A program made the position numbers and the translations under genes. Below the pieces are notes generated by a model. That model ran no database searches. It saw only the letters and a list, made by a program, of their open reading frames with translations, and was not told where the DNA came from. This document shows positions 33,776-44,723 of a stretch of 64,000 nucleotides of DNA, in pieces. How positions within the stretch are numbered: the first letter of the stretch is position 1; each line of letters begins with the position of its first letter. The stretch covers positions 1 to 64,000 of the forward strand of contig MEDX01000005.1 of NCBI GenBank assembly GCA_001724245.1. Direction: 5' to 3'. This DNA is from Fonticula-like sp. SCN 57-25. Taxonomy: Eukaryota > Nucleariida > Rotosphaerida.

Positions 33776-35299
33776 ATGTCTCGCCGCGTGCGTGATGACG
33801 ACTTGAATGCCGACGGCGACTCGTCCGATGACTCGTCATCACCGCTTGCAGGCGGCATCAAGCGGCGTCGCACCTCGCGTGTGCTTCGGTCGAGCGCACC
33901 CGCGTCTCTCTCGCTGCGCGACCGCGCGCTTGCTCGCCTTAAGCGTCTCAAGGCGGGCGCTGCGGCTTCTTCTTCTGACGACGATGACGACACTGATGCC
34001 GCGTCCGACAATGACAACTTTGAAGATGATGACATTGCCGATGACGACGTCGACGACGATATTGAAGCCTTTGTTGACGATGATGATGCCCTGCCGAGCA
34101 TTCACGACGCGTCCGCCTCGGGCCTCTCCGCGCGTCGCTCGCCCGACGCGCCCGCGCTGACGCCGTCGACGTTCCCCTTTGCGCCGGCGTCCATGGACCC
34201 GATTCAGGACTCGTTCGAGGTCTACGTGCAATACCTGGCAAGCGCGGCACTCGACCCGGACTTTGCCGCCCTCGTGACGTCACCGGGTGCGTCTGTTAGT
34301 GTGGTCTGTGTGGGGGGTGGATGTGATGCTTTGCGAATTGATCAGACTCCATTGTGTATTGTGCATGCTCGCCTGTTTTGTTCTGCCTACTGACACGCCT
34401 GCTCAGACGAGCCCGACGACTACTTTGAGCCTGCTTTGAAGAGCATTGACCGCCGCCTTGAAGCTTTTAAAACCTTTATGGTCTCTAGCAACGTGTGGAG
34501 CGCGCAGTTCAAGGTACCTTTCCACCTCACCTGTCGCCGCCGCTCACCCTTGCCAGGCCGACCTCGAGACGTTCCCCTATTGCGACTCGGTGTCCTTTGA
34601 GGACGGTGGCAGCATCCCGTGCTCGGCATGCGCGCGCAGCCAGCACTGGGCCGTTGTTGAGATGTGCCTCTCGGGTGACCCCTACGACCCAACGACGCTA
34701 CAGAGCAAAGCCAAATTTAAAGTGGGATCTGCGCAAACTGGGCTGCAAAATGGGATGCAGACTGGTCGACAAGACCGGCTAGAGTCGGATGATGATGACG
34801 TTGAACAGAGCAGGCTGCGAACTGGTGTGCAGACTGATGCGCAGATTGCGTCCAGTCGACGTCGTGACAGGCGTCGCATTGTCGACGATGATGATGATGA
34901 CGATGATTATGATCATGATTCTGATGCTGATGCTGATGAACATGACCATGATCCCGCTGATGCTGATGCTGCCGATGCTTCTCCTCTCTCTGTTACGGTC
35001 CATCTTGGCAAGACATGCGCGCACCGCGCCGACGTGTACCACCGGCTGCACCACTTTCGCTTCCACCTCTTCCTCGAGGTGCAGGCAGAGACCGCCAAAC
35101 TGCTTCGCCACGTGACCGACCAGATGGGTGACGCCGCCGATGACGTCATTCATGCTGCGGTGGTGCGCGCGATGCTGGACGGCGCGGGCATGATGCGCAG
35201 CGTACGCGGTGTGGGTAAAAAGGAGGAGGCTAACATATTGCGCAGTGGTTCGACATGTACGAGGGACTGCTCAGAGAGGCGGAGCGGTTCGGTAGGTAA
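33776..35299 (+). CDS. DUF4211 / CCDC82-like nuclear protein
   Basis: Four exons (33776-34286, 34407-34513, 34557-35201, 35246-35299), 438 residues. N-terminus basic with a KRRR-type nuclear signal (GGIKRRRTSR) and then a long acidic tract (DDDDDTDAASDNDNFEDDD). The DUF4211 domain follows (QDSFEVYVQYLASAALDPDF ... CSACARSQHWAVVEMCLSGDPYDPTTL) and finishes with WFDMYEGLLREAERFGR. Between the two halves of the domain (about residues 256-300) is a low-complexity Q-T-G-x-Q repeat, then a second acidic DDDDDD/DADAD tract. That same repeat type occurs in the C2H2 protein 3 kb away. The function of DUF4211 proteins is not known. Confidence 0.82.
34726..34860 (+). repeat. Degenerate ACTGG(N)(N)TGCA repeat in the DUF4211 gene
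   Basis: Units such as CAAACTGGGCTGCAAAATGGGATGCAGACTGG encode AQTGLQNGMQTGRQ and later RLRTGVQTDAQ. Related units lie at 38318-38556. Confidence 0.7.
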
Positions 35300-35630
35300 G
35301 GCCACGTGGGTGTTGTAAGTTGGAATGCTTCCTGACGGTATGGCTGTGAATATCCATTGTCAGTATCGGATCTCGATATCGGACCTTTTCTATGGGTATG
35401 TTGTGATGATAGGAACAGTCCTGTAGATAGGTTTTGTTGTTGTTTTTTACCTATAGATATGATTGCCCTATAGGGATCGTTCTATAGATTGGACTGTTTT
35501 TGTAGATCGATTGATTGTGTATCTGTATTATTTTATCTGCTGTTCCGTGTACGTATACCATTAATATACCATTGACTCATATATACTCTGCTGCATACCA
35601 TACGAATAATGTACAAGAAGGAAAAGGGAC
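35300..35630. other. Convergent spacer, AT-rich, CTATAG motifs
   Basis: 3' flanks of the DUF4211 gene and CSL4. Several CTATAG/CTGTAGAT units recur (35430, 35451, 35470, 35491, 35509 areas). No gene is recognised. Confidence 0.4.
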
Positions 35631-36363
35631 TCAAAAGGGCTTTGCGCACTTTCGCGGCTCGCGCACTTTTGTCGTCGGGCACATCATCTCCTGCCAGCTG
35701 ATGGGGATCATCGGCGTCCCTGCAAAATGCGTCAGCCAAAGAGCAAAGAGAAGGAAGAGAAGGAAGAGAGGAACAAAGTTTCCAATGTCGCAGTAAGAGC
35801 GCCGCGACGCAACAGTATGATTCGATGACACCAGAGTAACCCCGCCCTATCCATGTGGCCCATCCAATCCGCATATGCCGCGTACCGATCTCGCTCTCTG
35901 CAAAGATGACGCCGAGGTCGTTCCTCGCCGTCGTGAGGTAGTACGACCTGGCATCGCCGAGCGAGAACACCGCCGCTCTTACAACATCCCCCGGCCGAAA
36001 CGACTTGTAGATCGTGACGCGGTCCTTGTCGGACGAACGGATGTCCTGCACGCGGATGATGCCCCGGTGCGCCTGCGCCAGCGGCGATCCGTCCACAACC
36101 AGGATCGACACGCTCGCAAAACGCGGATTCACCTTGGTCACCTTGCCAACAACAACGCTGTTGAGCGTCGGGACACGCACAGCGTCGCCAGGATGCGACA
36201 CGGACACGCTGGGGAGGCCGCCGAGCACATCGGATGGCGCAACGTGACGCACGCCCACAAGGGAAGAGTGGATCACACCGCCGCGCACGTACGTCCCAAC
36301 GCCAGCCACGTGCTCTGACGCGCTCCCAACGACGCTCCCTGGAGTTACGTGGTCAACCGACAT
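35631..36363 (-). CDS. CSL4/EXOSC1: Exosome complex cap subunit Csl4
   Basis: Two exons (36363-35886, 35719-35631), 188 residues (human 195). Csl4 is one of the three S1/KH cap proteins of the RNA exosome. N-terminal Csl4 domain ([20 protein letters not shown]), S1 domain ([19 protein letters not shown] ... [17 protein letters not shown] ... [12 protein letters not shown]) and the C-terminal segment ELGV-like DLGVIFAES followed by [19 protein letters not shown]. The C-terminal zinc-ribbon cysteines are reduced to one obvious Cys, as in many eukaryotic members. The intron is 166 nt. Confidence 0.92.
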
Positions 36364-36443
36364 TAGAAATAGAGGAGGAAAGGACTGCGCGGCGACGATC
36401 TGCCGGGGAAGCACGGTTCCTCGGGCAGCGCCACGATGGATAT

Positions 36444-36483
36444 GATCACGTGATGCGTTAGTCACGTGGTTTTGTCACGTGAT
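36444..36483. promoter_or_regulatory. Cluster of three CACGTG boxes upstream of CSL4
   Basis: GATCACGTGAT (36444-36454), GTCACGTGGT (36461-36470) and GTCACGTGAT (36474-36483), about 80 bp before the CSL4 ATG, in the region shared with the divergent C2H2 gene. Confidence 0.5.
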
Positions 36484-36683
36484 CGGGTGGATTTGCCGCG
36501 CGTCTCCGCGTCCGCGACTGCATCTGCGACCTTCGCAGCGTTCCTGACTGCCTCTCTGCTTCGCGCCAAACTGATCGGCGGTGGATTTTCCTTGTTTTAC
36601 CATTGTATTTGATTGTGGGCGCTTTTTTTTGCGTCTTCGTCTCATTTTAGTTGGCCGATCTCGTTTCTTTTCCTTTGGCCTCC

Positions 36684-39043
36684 ATGTGCGCGTCGCCAGA
36701 TGGCGGGTACCCGTGCATCTTTGAGGGCTGCGATCGCGTCTTCTCGCGGCAGGTGAGCTTGAGCCAGCATGTTATGTACATGCACATGAAGGACGACGTT
36801 GGAGCGGCGCACGAATCGGCGGCATCCGGCCAGCATGCGTCAGCATCGGGTGGGCACCATCATCATCCTGGATCGGGGTCGCCGACGGGATCGGCGGCGC
36901 GCGGTGGTGACACATCGCCGACAAGGCTAGGTGGAGCAGGAAAGGGAGCGGACTTGGCGTGGACGACGAGGAGAAAGGCGGCGAACGTGGCGATGGAGAA
37001 GAGCAAAGCTCGTACGTCAGAGAAGATGGGGAGGGAGAGGGATGAGGACCGACGTGGTATTGTATGTGTGTAGTTTTGTAATGTAATTGTGTGTAATTTA
37101 ACGTAACTGTGTGTAATGTAATGTAACTATGTGTATTTCAATGTAATTGTGTGTTCTTTAGTATTTTAGTGTTTTTTGTATCACCGTGAATCATTGTGTA
37201 TCATGTTGTGTCATTTAGTGTCATGGTGCATCATACTATCGGTGTATGCCTTTTTGCATTTGTTACGTCTGCATTTGCAATACGGATGGCAATCATATCA
37301 TTGGTGTATGCACCTATACTGTGTTGCGCGTCTTGTGTCGCGTGCATTGTGTGGATATGCCTTGTCGACCCCGAATTCTCACACACACACAGAGTCAAAG
37401 TACTACAAGCGCCGCGGCCTGACGTCCCTCGCCCCCTCTCCGACCAATCAGAGCGACGCTACCTCCACCTCCGGTCAATCCGCGCACGGCGTGGGCCGCC
37501 GCCCGCACCAATCACGTCCGCCGCTTCGCGCGCTGCTTAAGCGCGACGACGACGCTTTCCTCGCCGATTGCCGGCGACGAGTCGACCAGCTGAGTGACGT
37601 TATTGATTTTGAGAGTATGTGCGCGATAACGTCTCCGGTCGTCGTTGGGCGGCGGTCGCGGAAGAGGGCGCCGAAGGAGGCCGGCGGCACGGCCGGGGAT
37701 GATGTCACAGAGGAGCTCGTTCAATGGGAGCCTCTATCAATGTACGAAAACCATGTGGGTTTTATCTCGTGATTGTTTGCTGACATTTTTTCAGTGGAAT
37801 CAGCAGCTTGTGGATGGACGCGGCGTCCGAGCACGCACTGCCACGTGCCGTCGAGCTTGCCCGGCTCGCCCCGCAGGACGTGGAGGGCCTTGTGGTGGGA
37901 AGGCCGAAGCGGCGCCAAGTGGTCTTGCGGCGGTTTCTGTCACCCGCCGCGCGCGCCGTCCTCGACGGCCAGGCCGTCCTCGGCGGCCACCCCGACGGAC
38001 TTGCTAAAAACAGCGGTACGCATAGCGTGATTTGATGTATTTGCCGCGTGTTTTATAGTTGTTGTCATGAGACTTTTATGAGATGGTTTGCTGACAGTGT
38101 GGCAGTGCTTGTGTCGACGGCGCCCGGGGCGCCGACGGCCATTGGACCACGCACGCACCTGCTTGCGGTCCTCTCGGCTGTTCGCGCGGCCAATCACATT
38201 ACGCCGGCGGTGCACCAGGAGGCCGTCCGCGCGATGACGTCATCGCTGCCGCACCACCCGACGCGCGACGCCCTGGTGGCCGTGCTGCTGCAGGCGTCCG
38301 CAGACGGTGGGACGGTAGACACGCAAAACGGCGTGCAATCTGGAGAGTCATTGCACACTGGAGTGCAATCTGGTGTACAAACCTTGCCATTGCAAAATGG
38401 TGTGCAATCTGGCGCAGATGGGCCTCAAACTGACCCACAACCGGGAGACGCCGCACAGGACAGGATACAACCTGCCATGCATACTGCCGCGCAAAGCGGT
38501 TTGCAAGACATCACGCAAACCACCTCACAAACTGGCTTGCAAACCGACGAAACTGCGCCAATTTCAACTTCCCCTTCCCTTTCGATCGCCCCTTCGTCGC
38601 TCGCCCGCGCGGGCCTTCACGTGCGGCGCATTCTGAACGACGCGCGCGACCGCGTTCTGTGCCTTGACATGCTGGACGTGCTCGAGTCGGACCCGAACAG
38701 CGCGCCGTTCCGCCTCGCGCCGCCGTCTTCGTGCGCCGCTGACGACGCCCCCGAGGGCCCGCTCGGCGACGGCACCGCCGCGTCACTCGGCGTCCTCAGG
38801 CAGAGACTCGCAAGGGGATACTATCATTCGCGTGATTTGTTTTGTGATCACGTGATGGATATGCTAGAGCGGGCGCGGGACGCGCAGCGGGACGTGCGGC
38901 TGCGCAACATGGCGGCGGCCCTGTGCGACACGATGCGCACCATGGCAGACGCGGTCGCGGGTGGGGGGCGCGCGCCGCGCGGCAGGGGCTCCCAGGCGGA
39001 CACGCAGAGGACTTGGAAGAGGAAGAGAGACGCCGTTTTGTGA
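36684..39043 (+). CDS. C2H2 zinc-finger protein, unrecognised
   Basis: Four exons by frame and splice signals (36684-37011, 37393-37741, 37795-38015, 38106-39043), 611 residues. A single C2H2 finger is at residues 9-33: CIFEGCDRVFSRQVSLSQHVMYMH (C-x4-C-x12-H-x4-H). After it come a His run and Gly/Ser-rich linker, SKYYKRRGLTSLAPSP, and several helical, Arg-rich segments (LWMDAASEHALPRAVELARL; FLSPAARAVLDGQAVLGG). Residues 350-450 hold a Q-[TS]-G-[VL]-Q repeat, then a helical C-terminus with DHVMDMLERARDAQRDVRLR. The 381-nt first intron is GT-rich and ends in a CA repeat. I do not recognise the family beyond the finger; a nuclear DNA- or chromatin-linked role is only a guess. Confidence 0.6.
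38318..38556 (+). repeat. Degenerate GTGCAATCTGG repeat in the C2H2 gene
   Basis: About ten imperfect 9-15 bp units (GGCGTGCAATCTGGAG, GGTGTACAAACC, GGTGTGCAATCTGGCG, GGCTTGCAAACCGACG) encoding QNGVQSG, TGVQSGVQ, QTGLQTD. Similar in DNA and peptide to 34726-34860. Confidence 0.7.
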
Positions 39044-39668
39044 TTACGTGTGACTCTTGCTGCTGCATGGGGGATATGCACCAGAGGGACGCGGACGCTT
39101 TTTTTTGCTGTACAACATGATAATCAATAGAAATCTGACGCATTACGCCCAATATTGTACCACGTGGATTGTGGGGACGATATCTTTGCATATAGTGGGT
39201 CATGGGCACATTGGACCGTGCAGCATAGCAATGCCTGCATTATCTATTCTGGTATGAACCATGCAACCATTCATGCCCAGTCCGTGATCCGGTCAGTAGA
39301 TACCGATCCGGATTGCCAATCTGGATTGTTTGTGGTAAACTCCCTGCTGACTGCGACCGGGCTGTGACCCCAGACGCCGACCGACGCAAACGCAAGGGCG
39401 ACCAAACAGGGAAAGGTGCGACGTCGCGCGGTGACTGTGGGGAAGGGGACGTTGTTGCTGTATGCACTGCCGTGATGATTTTGCGCTGCTTTGTGTCTGT
39501 ACTGTACCACGGTCTCGTGATTGGCGATGCTGGCGCAGATCTGCGTACGGCTGCAATGCCGCCGAAATGTTTTGATCCCGCGTGACTCGCGTGCCGCCAT
39601 GCGCCGCTGTGTCTTGCCCTGCTTATATTATCTTTGTACTGATTGCTGTGTGTGTGCGATCCTTGCAG
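39044..39668. other. Spacer upstream of IST1
   Basis: About 620 bp. The final bases before the IST1 ATG (GTGTGTGCGATCCTTGCAG) look like a 3' splice site, so a non-coding 5' exon is possible. Contains the short direct repeat GATCCGG...GATCCGG near 39285-39312. No other gene is recognised. Confidence 0.35.
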
Positions 39669-40971
39669 ATGGGATATAACGGCACGAAACTCAAGGTGCA
39701 ACTGAAGCTGGCGGTGCAGCGTCTCAAGATGCTGCAGCAGAAGAAGCTGCAGCTGACGCAGACGCAGCGCCGCGAGGTCGCCGCGCTGCTGGAGAAGGGA
39801 AAGCTCGAGTCGGCGAGGATCCGAGTTGAGCACATCATTAGGGAAGACTACAATTGCGAGGCGCTCGAGATGCTCGAGATCTACGCCGAGATGCTCCTCG
39901 TTCGCTTTGGCCTCATCGAAATGTCAAAGTACGAGCGACGCAGATAGGGAAGGGAGGCGGGGCGGGTGGCGAGGCACTGGGGAGGGGAAAGGGCGGTCTT
40001 TGCTGCTGCACGGCACAGCGGCGCATTTGTCATTATTTGCTTACGTCATCCGACGGCCACGCCGGGATCGGACGGGGATCGGAAAAGGATCGCGTTGCTT
40101 TGTGCTATGCGTGTGTGTTAAGTGCTCATCTCTTTTGCTCTCTTTTTGTCATTGTTTTTCTTATGTTGTCGGCCGGTGATCCTATGTTTTGTCTCGGCTG
40201 GTGCTGACTGATGCGCAGGACGCTTGATGCGTCGGTTGCCGAGGCTGCGTGCTCGCTCGCCTTTGCCGCCAACCGCATTGAGGTGAGCGAGCTTATCGCA
40301 ATCCGCGATCAGCTCATCTCCAAGTTTGGCCCGCAGTTCAAGGCCGATGCGCTTGAGAATGCCCGCGGCATCGTCAACGAGCGCGTACGCAATGATCTGC
40401 CTTTGCGCCGCGCGTACTGACATGTGCCGATGCAGCTTATCCATAAGATGAAGATCACGACGCCCGACCCCAAGATTGTAAACGGCTACCTTGCCGAGAT
40501 TGCACACAACTTTAACGTGCCGTGGGGCGAGGTCCCGGACGAGTTTACCGTGCGTGATTGGAGCACATTCCGCGGCTGTTGCTGACCCTCTGCTAGATTG
40601 ACCACTCGCTGATTGGCTCGGACAGCTTCTCCAAGGGCGGCCCTTCCGGTGGGAGCGGCGGCGCGAGCGGCGGTGACATCCCGTCCATTCCGCCTATGGC
40701 AATGCCTTCCTATAGTGCCAATCCCGCGATTGGCGGTGCTCCAAATATGAGCATGCCCATGCCGCATATGGGCATGCCGATGCCGCATATGGGTGCTCAG
40801 CCTGGATTCGTACCAATGGGCAACCTTCCCCCGCAGCCGCAAGCGCCCATCCCGCAGTTTGACTTTCCGAGCGTGCCGCAGTCGAGCGCGGGCGCCCCGG
40901 GCGGCGACGACGACGACATGCCCGACTTTGACGATCTCCAGAAGCGGTTTGACGCCATCAAGCGCCGCTAG
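39669..40971 (+). CDS. IST1: ESCRT-associated protein IST1
   Basis: Four exons (39669-39928, 40219-40384, 40436-40549, 40597-40971), 304 residues. Ist1 regulates Vps4 and forms ESCRT-III filaments at multivesicular bodies. The Ist1 domain (1-185) has KLKVQLKLAVQRLKMLQQKK, LARIRVEHIIRED-like ESARIRVEHIIREDYNCEALEML, and VNGYLAEIAHNFNVPW. A low-complexity Met/Pro-rich linker (MSMPMPHMGMPMPHMG, encoded by a tandem repeat) leads to a C-terminal MIT-interacting motif, DFDDLQKRFDAIKRR. The first intron is 290 nt, the others about 50. Confidence 0.93.
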
Positions 40972-41079
40972 CCGCACCGCTCTCTGTTTTTTTTCTGTTT
41001 GTGTTTTGCACGAGGTAATGTGTTTATGATTCGCTGTTGCATGGTATGGAAAGGCACTCAATGAAATGACTCTATATTG

Positions 41080-41911
41080 CTACAAATGCCGCTTGGCGAT
41101 CGCCCGTACCTTGGCGTCAAAGTGCTTGCAGTGGATGACGTCATCGGGGTCGTGGAAGGGGTTCATGAGGACCTTGATGTAATTCTCGTGAACCTCGGAC
41201 ATGAACGCGCGAATCCCGTCATCGTTCTTCTGATCGTGAAGAAGCATGAACCGCACGCCTGCGCGCATGGGGGTCAGTAAGACGAAACAGAAACAGAATG
41301 AAAATAAAAGGCGTTTGGTTACACTTGAAAGCACAATGACGGGGGGCTGAAAGAAGCCAAACACAATGATTCATGGGTCACTAATAAACGGCTCCGTTCG
41401 CCTCAAATAGGGCGGCTCTGATCGCCTCGCCTTTTGACGCAAGCATATAAAAATACACACAAACAGGTACACACATACGCCCTCTCCTTAACCGCACAAT
41501 GGCGCACCTGAGGGGGTCACTGAAGCAGAAATATACCACTCGTTGAACCGGTCCACCGTTTTGAGGTTTCTGAGCGTCAAGTTAGATCAATCTGCACAGG
41601 ATGCCCTGACAACATCTTTCTTTCCCTTTCCCTCTCTCCTCTAACGGTTCCCGCGTCACCGTGGCGTACGTTGACGTGCTGCTCCACATAAACTCGTCCA
41701 CCAGATCGAGTGTGGCATGGACAATGAGTTGGTGATGCCACCTCGCGTCATCCCTCGTCTGCGCCGAAGGTAGTTATAGTTCCATAAAAAACCTAAAACC
41801 AAACCGTACCTTTTCATTCAATTTGGGCGCCGGTGCCAGCTCCAATTCGTACATTGGGTTATCCTTTGTGCCTACTACTACAAAATAATACGTCCCATTG
41901 CTGGACGCCAT
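41080..41911 (-). CDS. TRAPPC2/TRS20: TRAPP subunit 2 (sedlin)
   Basis: Four exons (41911-41810, 41758-41670, 41569-41508, 41258-41080), 143 residues (human 140). Longin-fold TRAPP core subunit needed for ER-Golgi and Golgi traffic. Splicing yields YYFVVVGTKDNPMYELEL, then HQLIVHATLDLVDEFMW, NLKTVDRFNEWYISASVT, VRFMLLHDQKNDDGIRAFM and the MNPFHDPDDVI ... FDAKVRAIAKRHL end, matching sedlin throughout. The third intron is about 249 nt; the others are 51 and 100 nt. Confidence 0.94.
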
Positions 41912-42214
41912 CGTTCCCTGATCCACAACACTGCTCTGTCCTGATTGGATGTTTGCAGTTTGCGTGAACTGCAGTAAGTGAATCTGAAAGGGTTGTAACA
42001 GGGGCTTTTCGAAAGGACACTTTGCTGCATTGCGAGGCTGCATAAATACGCCAAAATTGCCTTTGTGCAATACAAATTTGCCAGAGAATTTGCCTGTCAC
42101 CAACTGAAATACAACAAACAAGTGCGTGGGGTGGTGAATGTCGTGTCAAGCAAAGAGTAATATATTGGTAACAAAAAACGACTGCTATGTACACTGTTGA
42201 TACACCTTTGGACA
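41912..42214. other. Spacer TRAPPC2/U1C
   Basis: TRAPPC2 upstream region and U1C 3' flank. The TRAPPC2 frame is open for about 70 codons upstream of its ATG, but without conservation I treat it as 5'UTR. Confidence 0.35.
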
Positions 42215-42968
42215 TTAATGTTGCCCCTGCTGCCCTTGCCCCTGCCCCTGCTGCTGCTGCTGCTGCTGCTGCATCTGCTGCTGGAACATGGCGATCATGT
42301 GCGGCGGCATTGGCGGCATCCCCGGCGGCATCCCCGGCGGCATCGGCGGCACACCATGCGGCATCGGCGGCACACCATGCGGCATCGGAGGAACACCATG
42401 CGGCATCGGAGGCACGCCCGGCGGCATCATCCCCGGGGGCATCCCCTGAGGGAAACCGGGCGGCGGCGGCATGCCCGCGCCAGCCGGCGGCATGAAGGGG
42501 AACGGGGGCCTCGGCGGGAAGCGGCCGAGCGCGCTGGGCGGCGCCGGCATCGGGGCGCGGTCACTGTACGAGACGCGGTCGCCCGCGCGGAAGCCGCCGC
42601 CGCGCCCGCGACGCGCACGGGACGACAGACGACCATCCTCGGACGGCGGCATCGGGATCTCGTCAATGATCGTGCCTTCGGGCAGGAACTGCGCATAGTA
42701 GTTGCGAACCGCAAGCTTGTGCTTGTAGCCAGAGTTGTGGTCTTTGCGCACTGACAGCTTCTCGCGCGTCAGAGGAATGTCGCAGTAATCTGCAAAGGAG
42801 ATGTCAGCGGCGCGGAAAGCAAGAGGAAGTCGAGGGAAAGGCACGCCAATGAAAACAGACACAAGCGTGCGAATGAAATTGTCAAACGCAACGAAAACGG
42901 TGGACACGCAATAAAGACACAAGAGGTGAATGGGGACAAGGCAGCGTACCGCATATGTACTTTCCCAT
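42215..42968 (-). CDS. SNRPC/YHC1: U1 snRNP protein C (U1-C)
   Basis: Two exons (42968-42950 and 42789-42215), 197 residues. U1-C stabilises base pairing of U1 snRNA with the 5' splice site. The joined N-terminus MGKYICDYCDIPLTREKLS is the family C2H2-type finger; His residues come from SVRKDHNSGYKHKLAVRNYY. The conserved helix ends FLPEGTIIDEIPMP. The C-terminal half is a Pro/Met/Gly-rich tail with a perfect-phase 21-bp tandem repeat (GVPPMPH units) and poly-Gln. The first exon is only 19 nt. Given the unusual 5' splice sites of this genome, residues of U1-C contacting the duplex would be worth comparing. Confidence 0.95.
42349..42425 (-). repeat. 21-bp tandem repeat in U1-C
   Basis: Three to four units of GGCATCGGCGGCACACCATGC and variants, encoding repeated GVPPMPH in the Pro-rich tail. 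Confidence 0.85.
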
Positions 42969-43011
42969 GGTGATCACGCAGGGATCTTGCCCTCAGAGTC
43001 CAACAGAGATG

Positions 43012-43038
43012 TGACGTCACAGCCGATTAGTGACGTCA
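43012..43038. promoter_or_regulatory. Two perfect CRE palindromes in the U1C/unknown-gene promoter
   Basis: TGACGTCA at 43012-43019 and 43031-43038, both in a GTGACGTCAC(A) context, 19 bp apart (about two helical turns), within a 128-bp divergent promoter. Confidence 0.5.
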
Positions 43039-43096
43039 CATACAATCTGTGCCGTGTGCTGTGCTGCTCTGCCTTGGCTCGGCGGAGTGATTCAAG

Positions 43097-44723
43097 ATGA
43101 GCGAGGTGTGCCGCGAAGAGCTGAATGAGGTGAAGGAGAGCGCGCAGCTCCCAGCGCTCGTTCGCCACTGGGATGTCGCATACAAGGTGATGACGCACCA
43201 GAACAACAGCCAGTTGTGCGGCATCTCGCGGACACTCGACGGGCGGTACATTGCGCTTGCATCGACCGCGTCAAACGTAATCGTGCTCGACACACACGAC
43301 CACCTCAAGGTCGTTGCGCAGCACGGCACTCCTGGATGGGTACGTTTGCGCGGGATAGAGATTTGAAGCGCGCACAGGGATTGGCAGGGAACTGTTTGCG
43401 ACCTTTAGGGGTTTAGCGTTGTGTGTCATGTGTGCATGCCATTCTATTCGTTTGAATGGATTGGGCACTGGAAGAGCAGTGTGAAACGATACATGACGAC
43501 TTTTGCGCAGTGTCGACTTGTGCTGGTTTTTGCCGCGTTGCGTGAACATGCAGTGTATCTATGCTATGCTGTATGCAGCACGCTGACGCTCATTCCGTGT
43601 GCGCAGTGGACGTCGGTTCCCGTGACGGTGACTCTCGAGAGCCTCCTGATTGGCTCCGCACTGCAAGGCGGCCATGTCGCCAGCGGGCCGACCGGGGTGG
43701 TCAATGAAAGCGGCGGCAGTGGTGTCGTGGCTGCGCTCTCGCCTGCTCGCGAAACGAGTTTGCTCTCCGAACGTACGTGTCACTGTTGTATCATTGCTGG
43801 TTGTGATGCTGCTGTATTTCTCGATGTATTGTGCCCAGTTTTGTCATTCTATGTTGATTTTTTAAGCTATTTCAAGCTGTTTTATGTCGTATTTCTGCAC
43901 TTTATGTTGCCTTGCTTGTCTTTTTCTCTGACTTGTCCGCGCAGCCTCTTCTCCGCCCCCCCCGCCATCTTCCCTTTCGCAGGACGCCCTTGCCGCCGTG
44001 ACGCAGCTTCGCGCAGACCTTGCCCTTCTTGAGCGTGAACAGCAGCACCTGAGCCGCTCGTTGTCGCTGCTCGACACGCACCTTCAGCTCGGCCTCGCTC
44101 ACCTTACTGCGGCGGACCTGGCGCTGTGGCTCGAAGATCTCGACCTCGTTCGCATCCGCCCGCAGGTATTGCGCCGCGGCCTCGCCGGGCCCGACCTGCT
44201 TACAGCGACGGCGTCGTCGCTCAGCGACGGGACCGCCCTCTGGGCCGCGCAGGGCAGCCACGCGGCTGGCTCGAACGGCGCAACCGTCGACAGCATCCCG
44301 TACGGCGACGCGGCGGCGCTCCTCCTCGCCGCCCACGTGGTCCATCACGGCCACGCGGCGCCGCCGGACGCGCTGCTGCCGGCCCACGTGGGAATGCTGG
44401 CGTGGCGGGCGGACGCCGTCGCGCGCTGGGTCGCTCGCGCGGGTGCGCCATGGAGTGATGATATCATCAATGGAACGGAGTTGGCCACGTGGACGGGTGC
44501 TGCGCTGTGCAGTGCGGACGCGCGGCGGGTGCGACGGGCGGCGGGCGGCCGTGTGAGCGACGCCGACGCAGAGGCGCTCGTTAGGCGCGTCGCAGAGATG
44601 CGCGCAGCAGAGGCCGAGGCGGGAATTGCGCAGGGATGGACGGCCACGTGGACGGCCGAGGAGCCGATTGTGGGAGCCGACGGGGGCGAGGCGCGCCCGC
44701 CAGAGCCGATCGAGTTTATCTGA
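43097..44723 (+). CDS. Unrecognised protein with coiled coil and two SAM-like helical segments
   Basis: Three exons (43097-43339, 43607-43772, 43945-44723), 395 residues. The N-terminal third has mixed beta/alpha character (HWDVAYKVMTHQNNSQLCGI ... YIALASTASNVIVLDTHDH). A Pro/Ser linker (SSPPPPPSS) precedes a coiled coil (VTQLRADLALLEREQQHLSR). Then two helical blocks containing ALWLEDLDLVRIRPQVLRRG and ARWVARAGAPW, reminiscent of SAM/DUF helical bundles but without a decisive motif, and a C-terminal EPIEFI. The exon joins keep frame and use the local splice consensus, so the gene is likely real. I cannot name a family. Divergent partner of U1-C. Confidence 0.55.
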
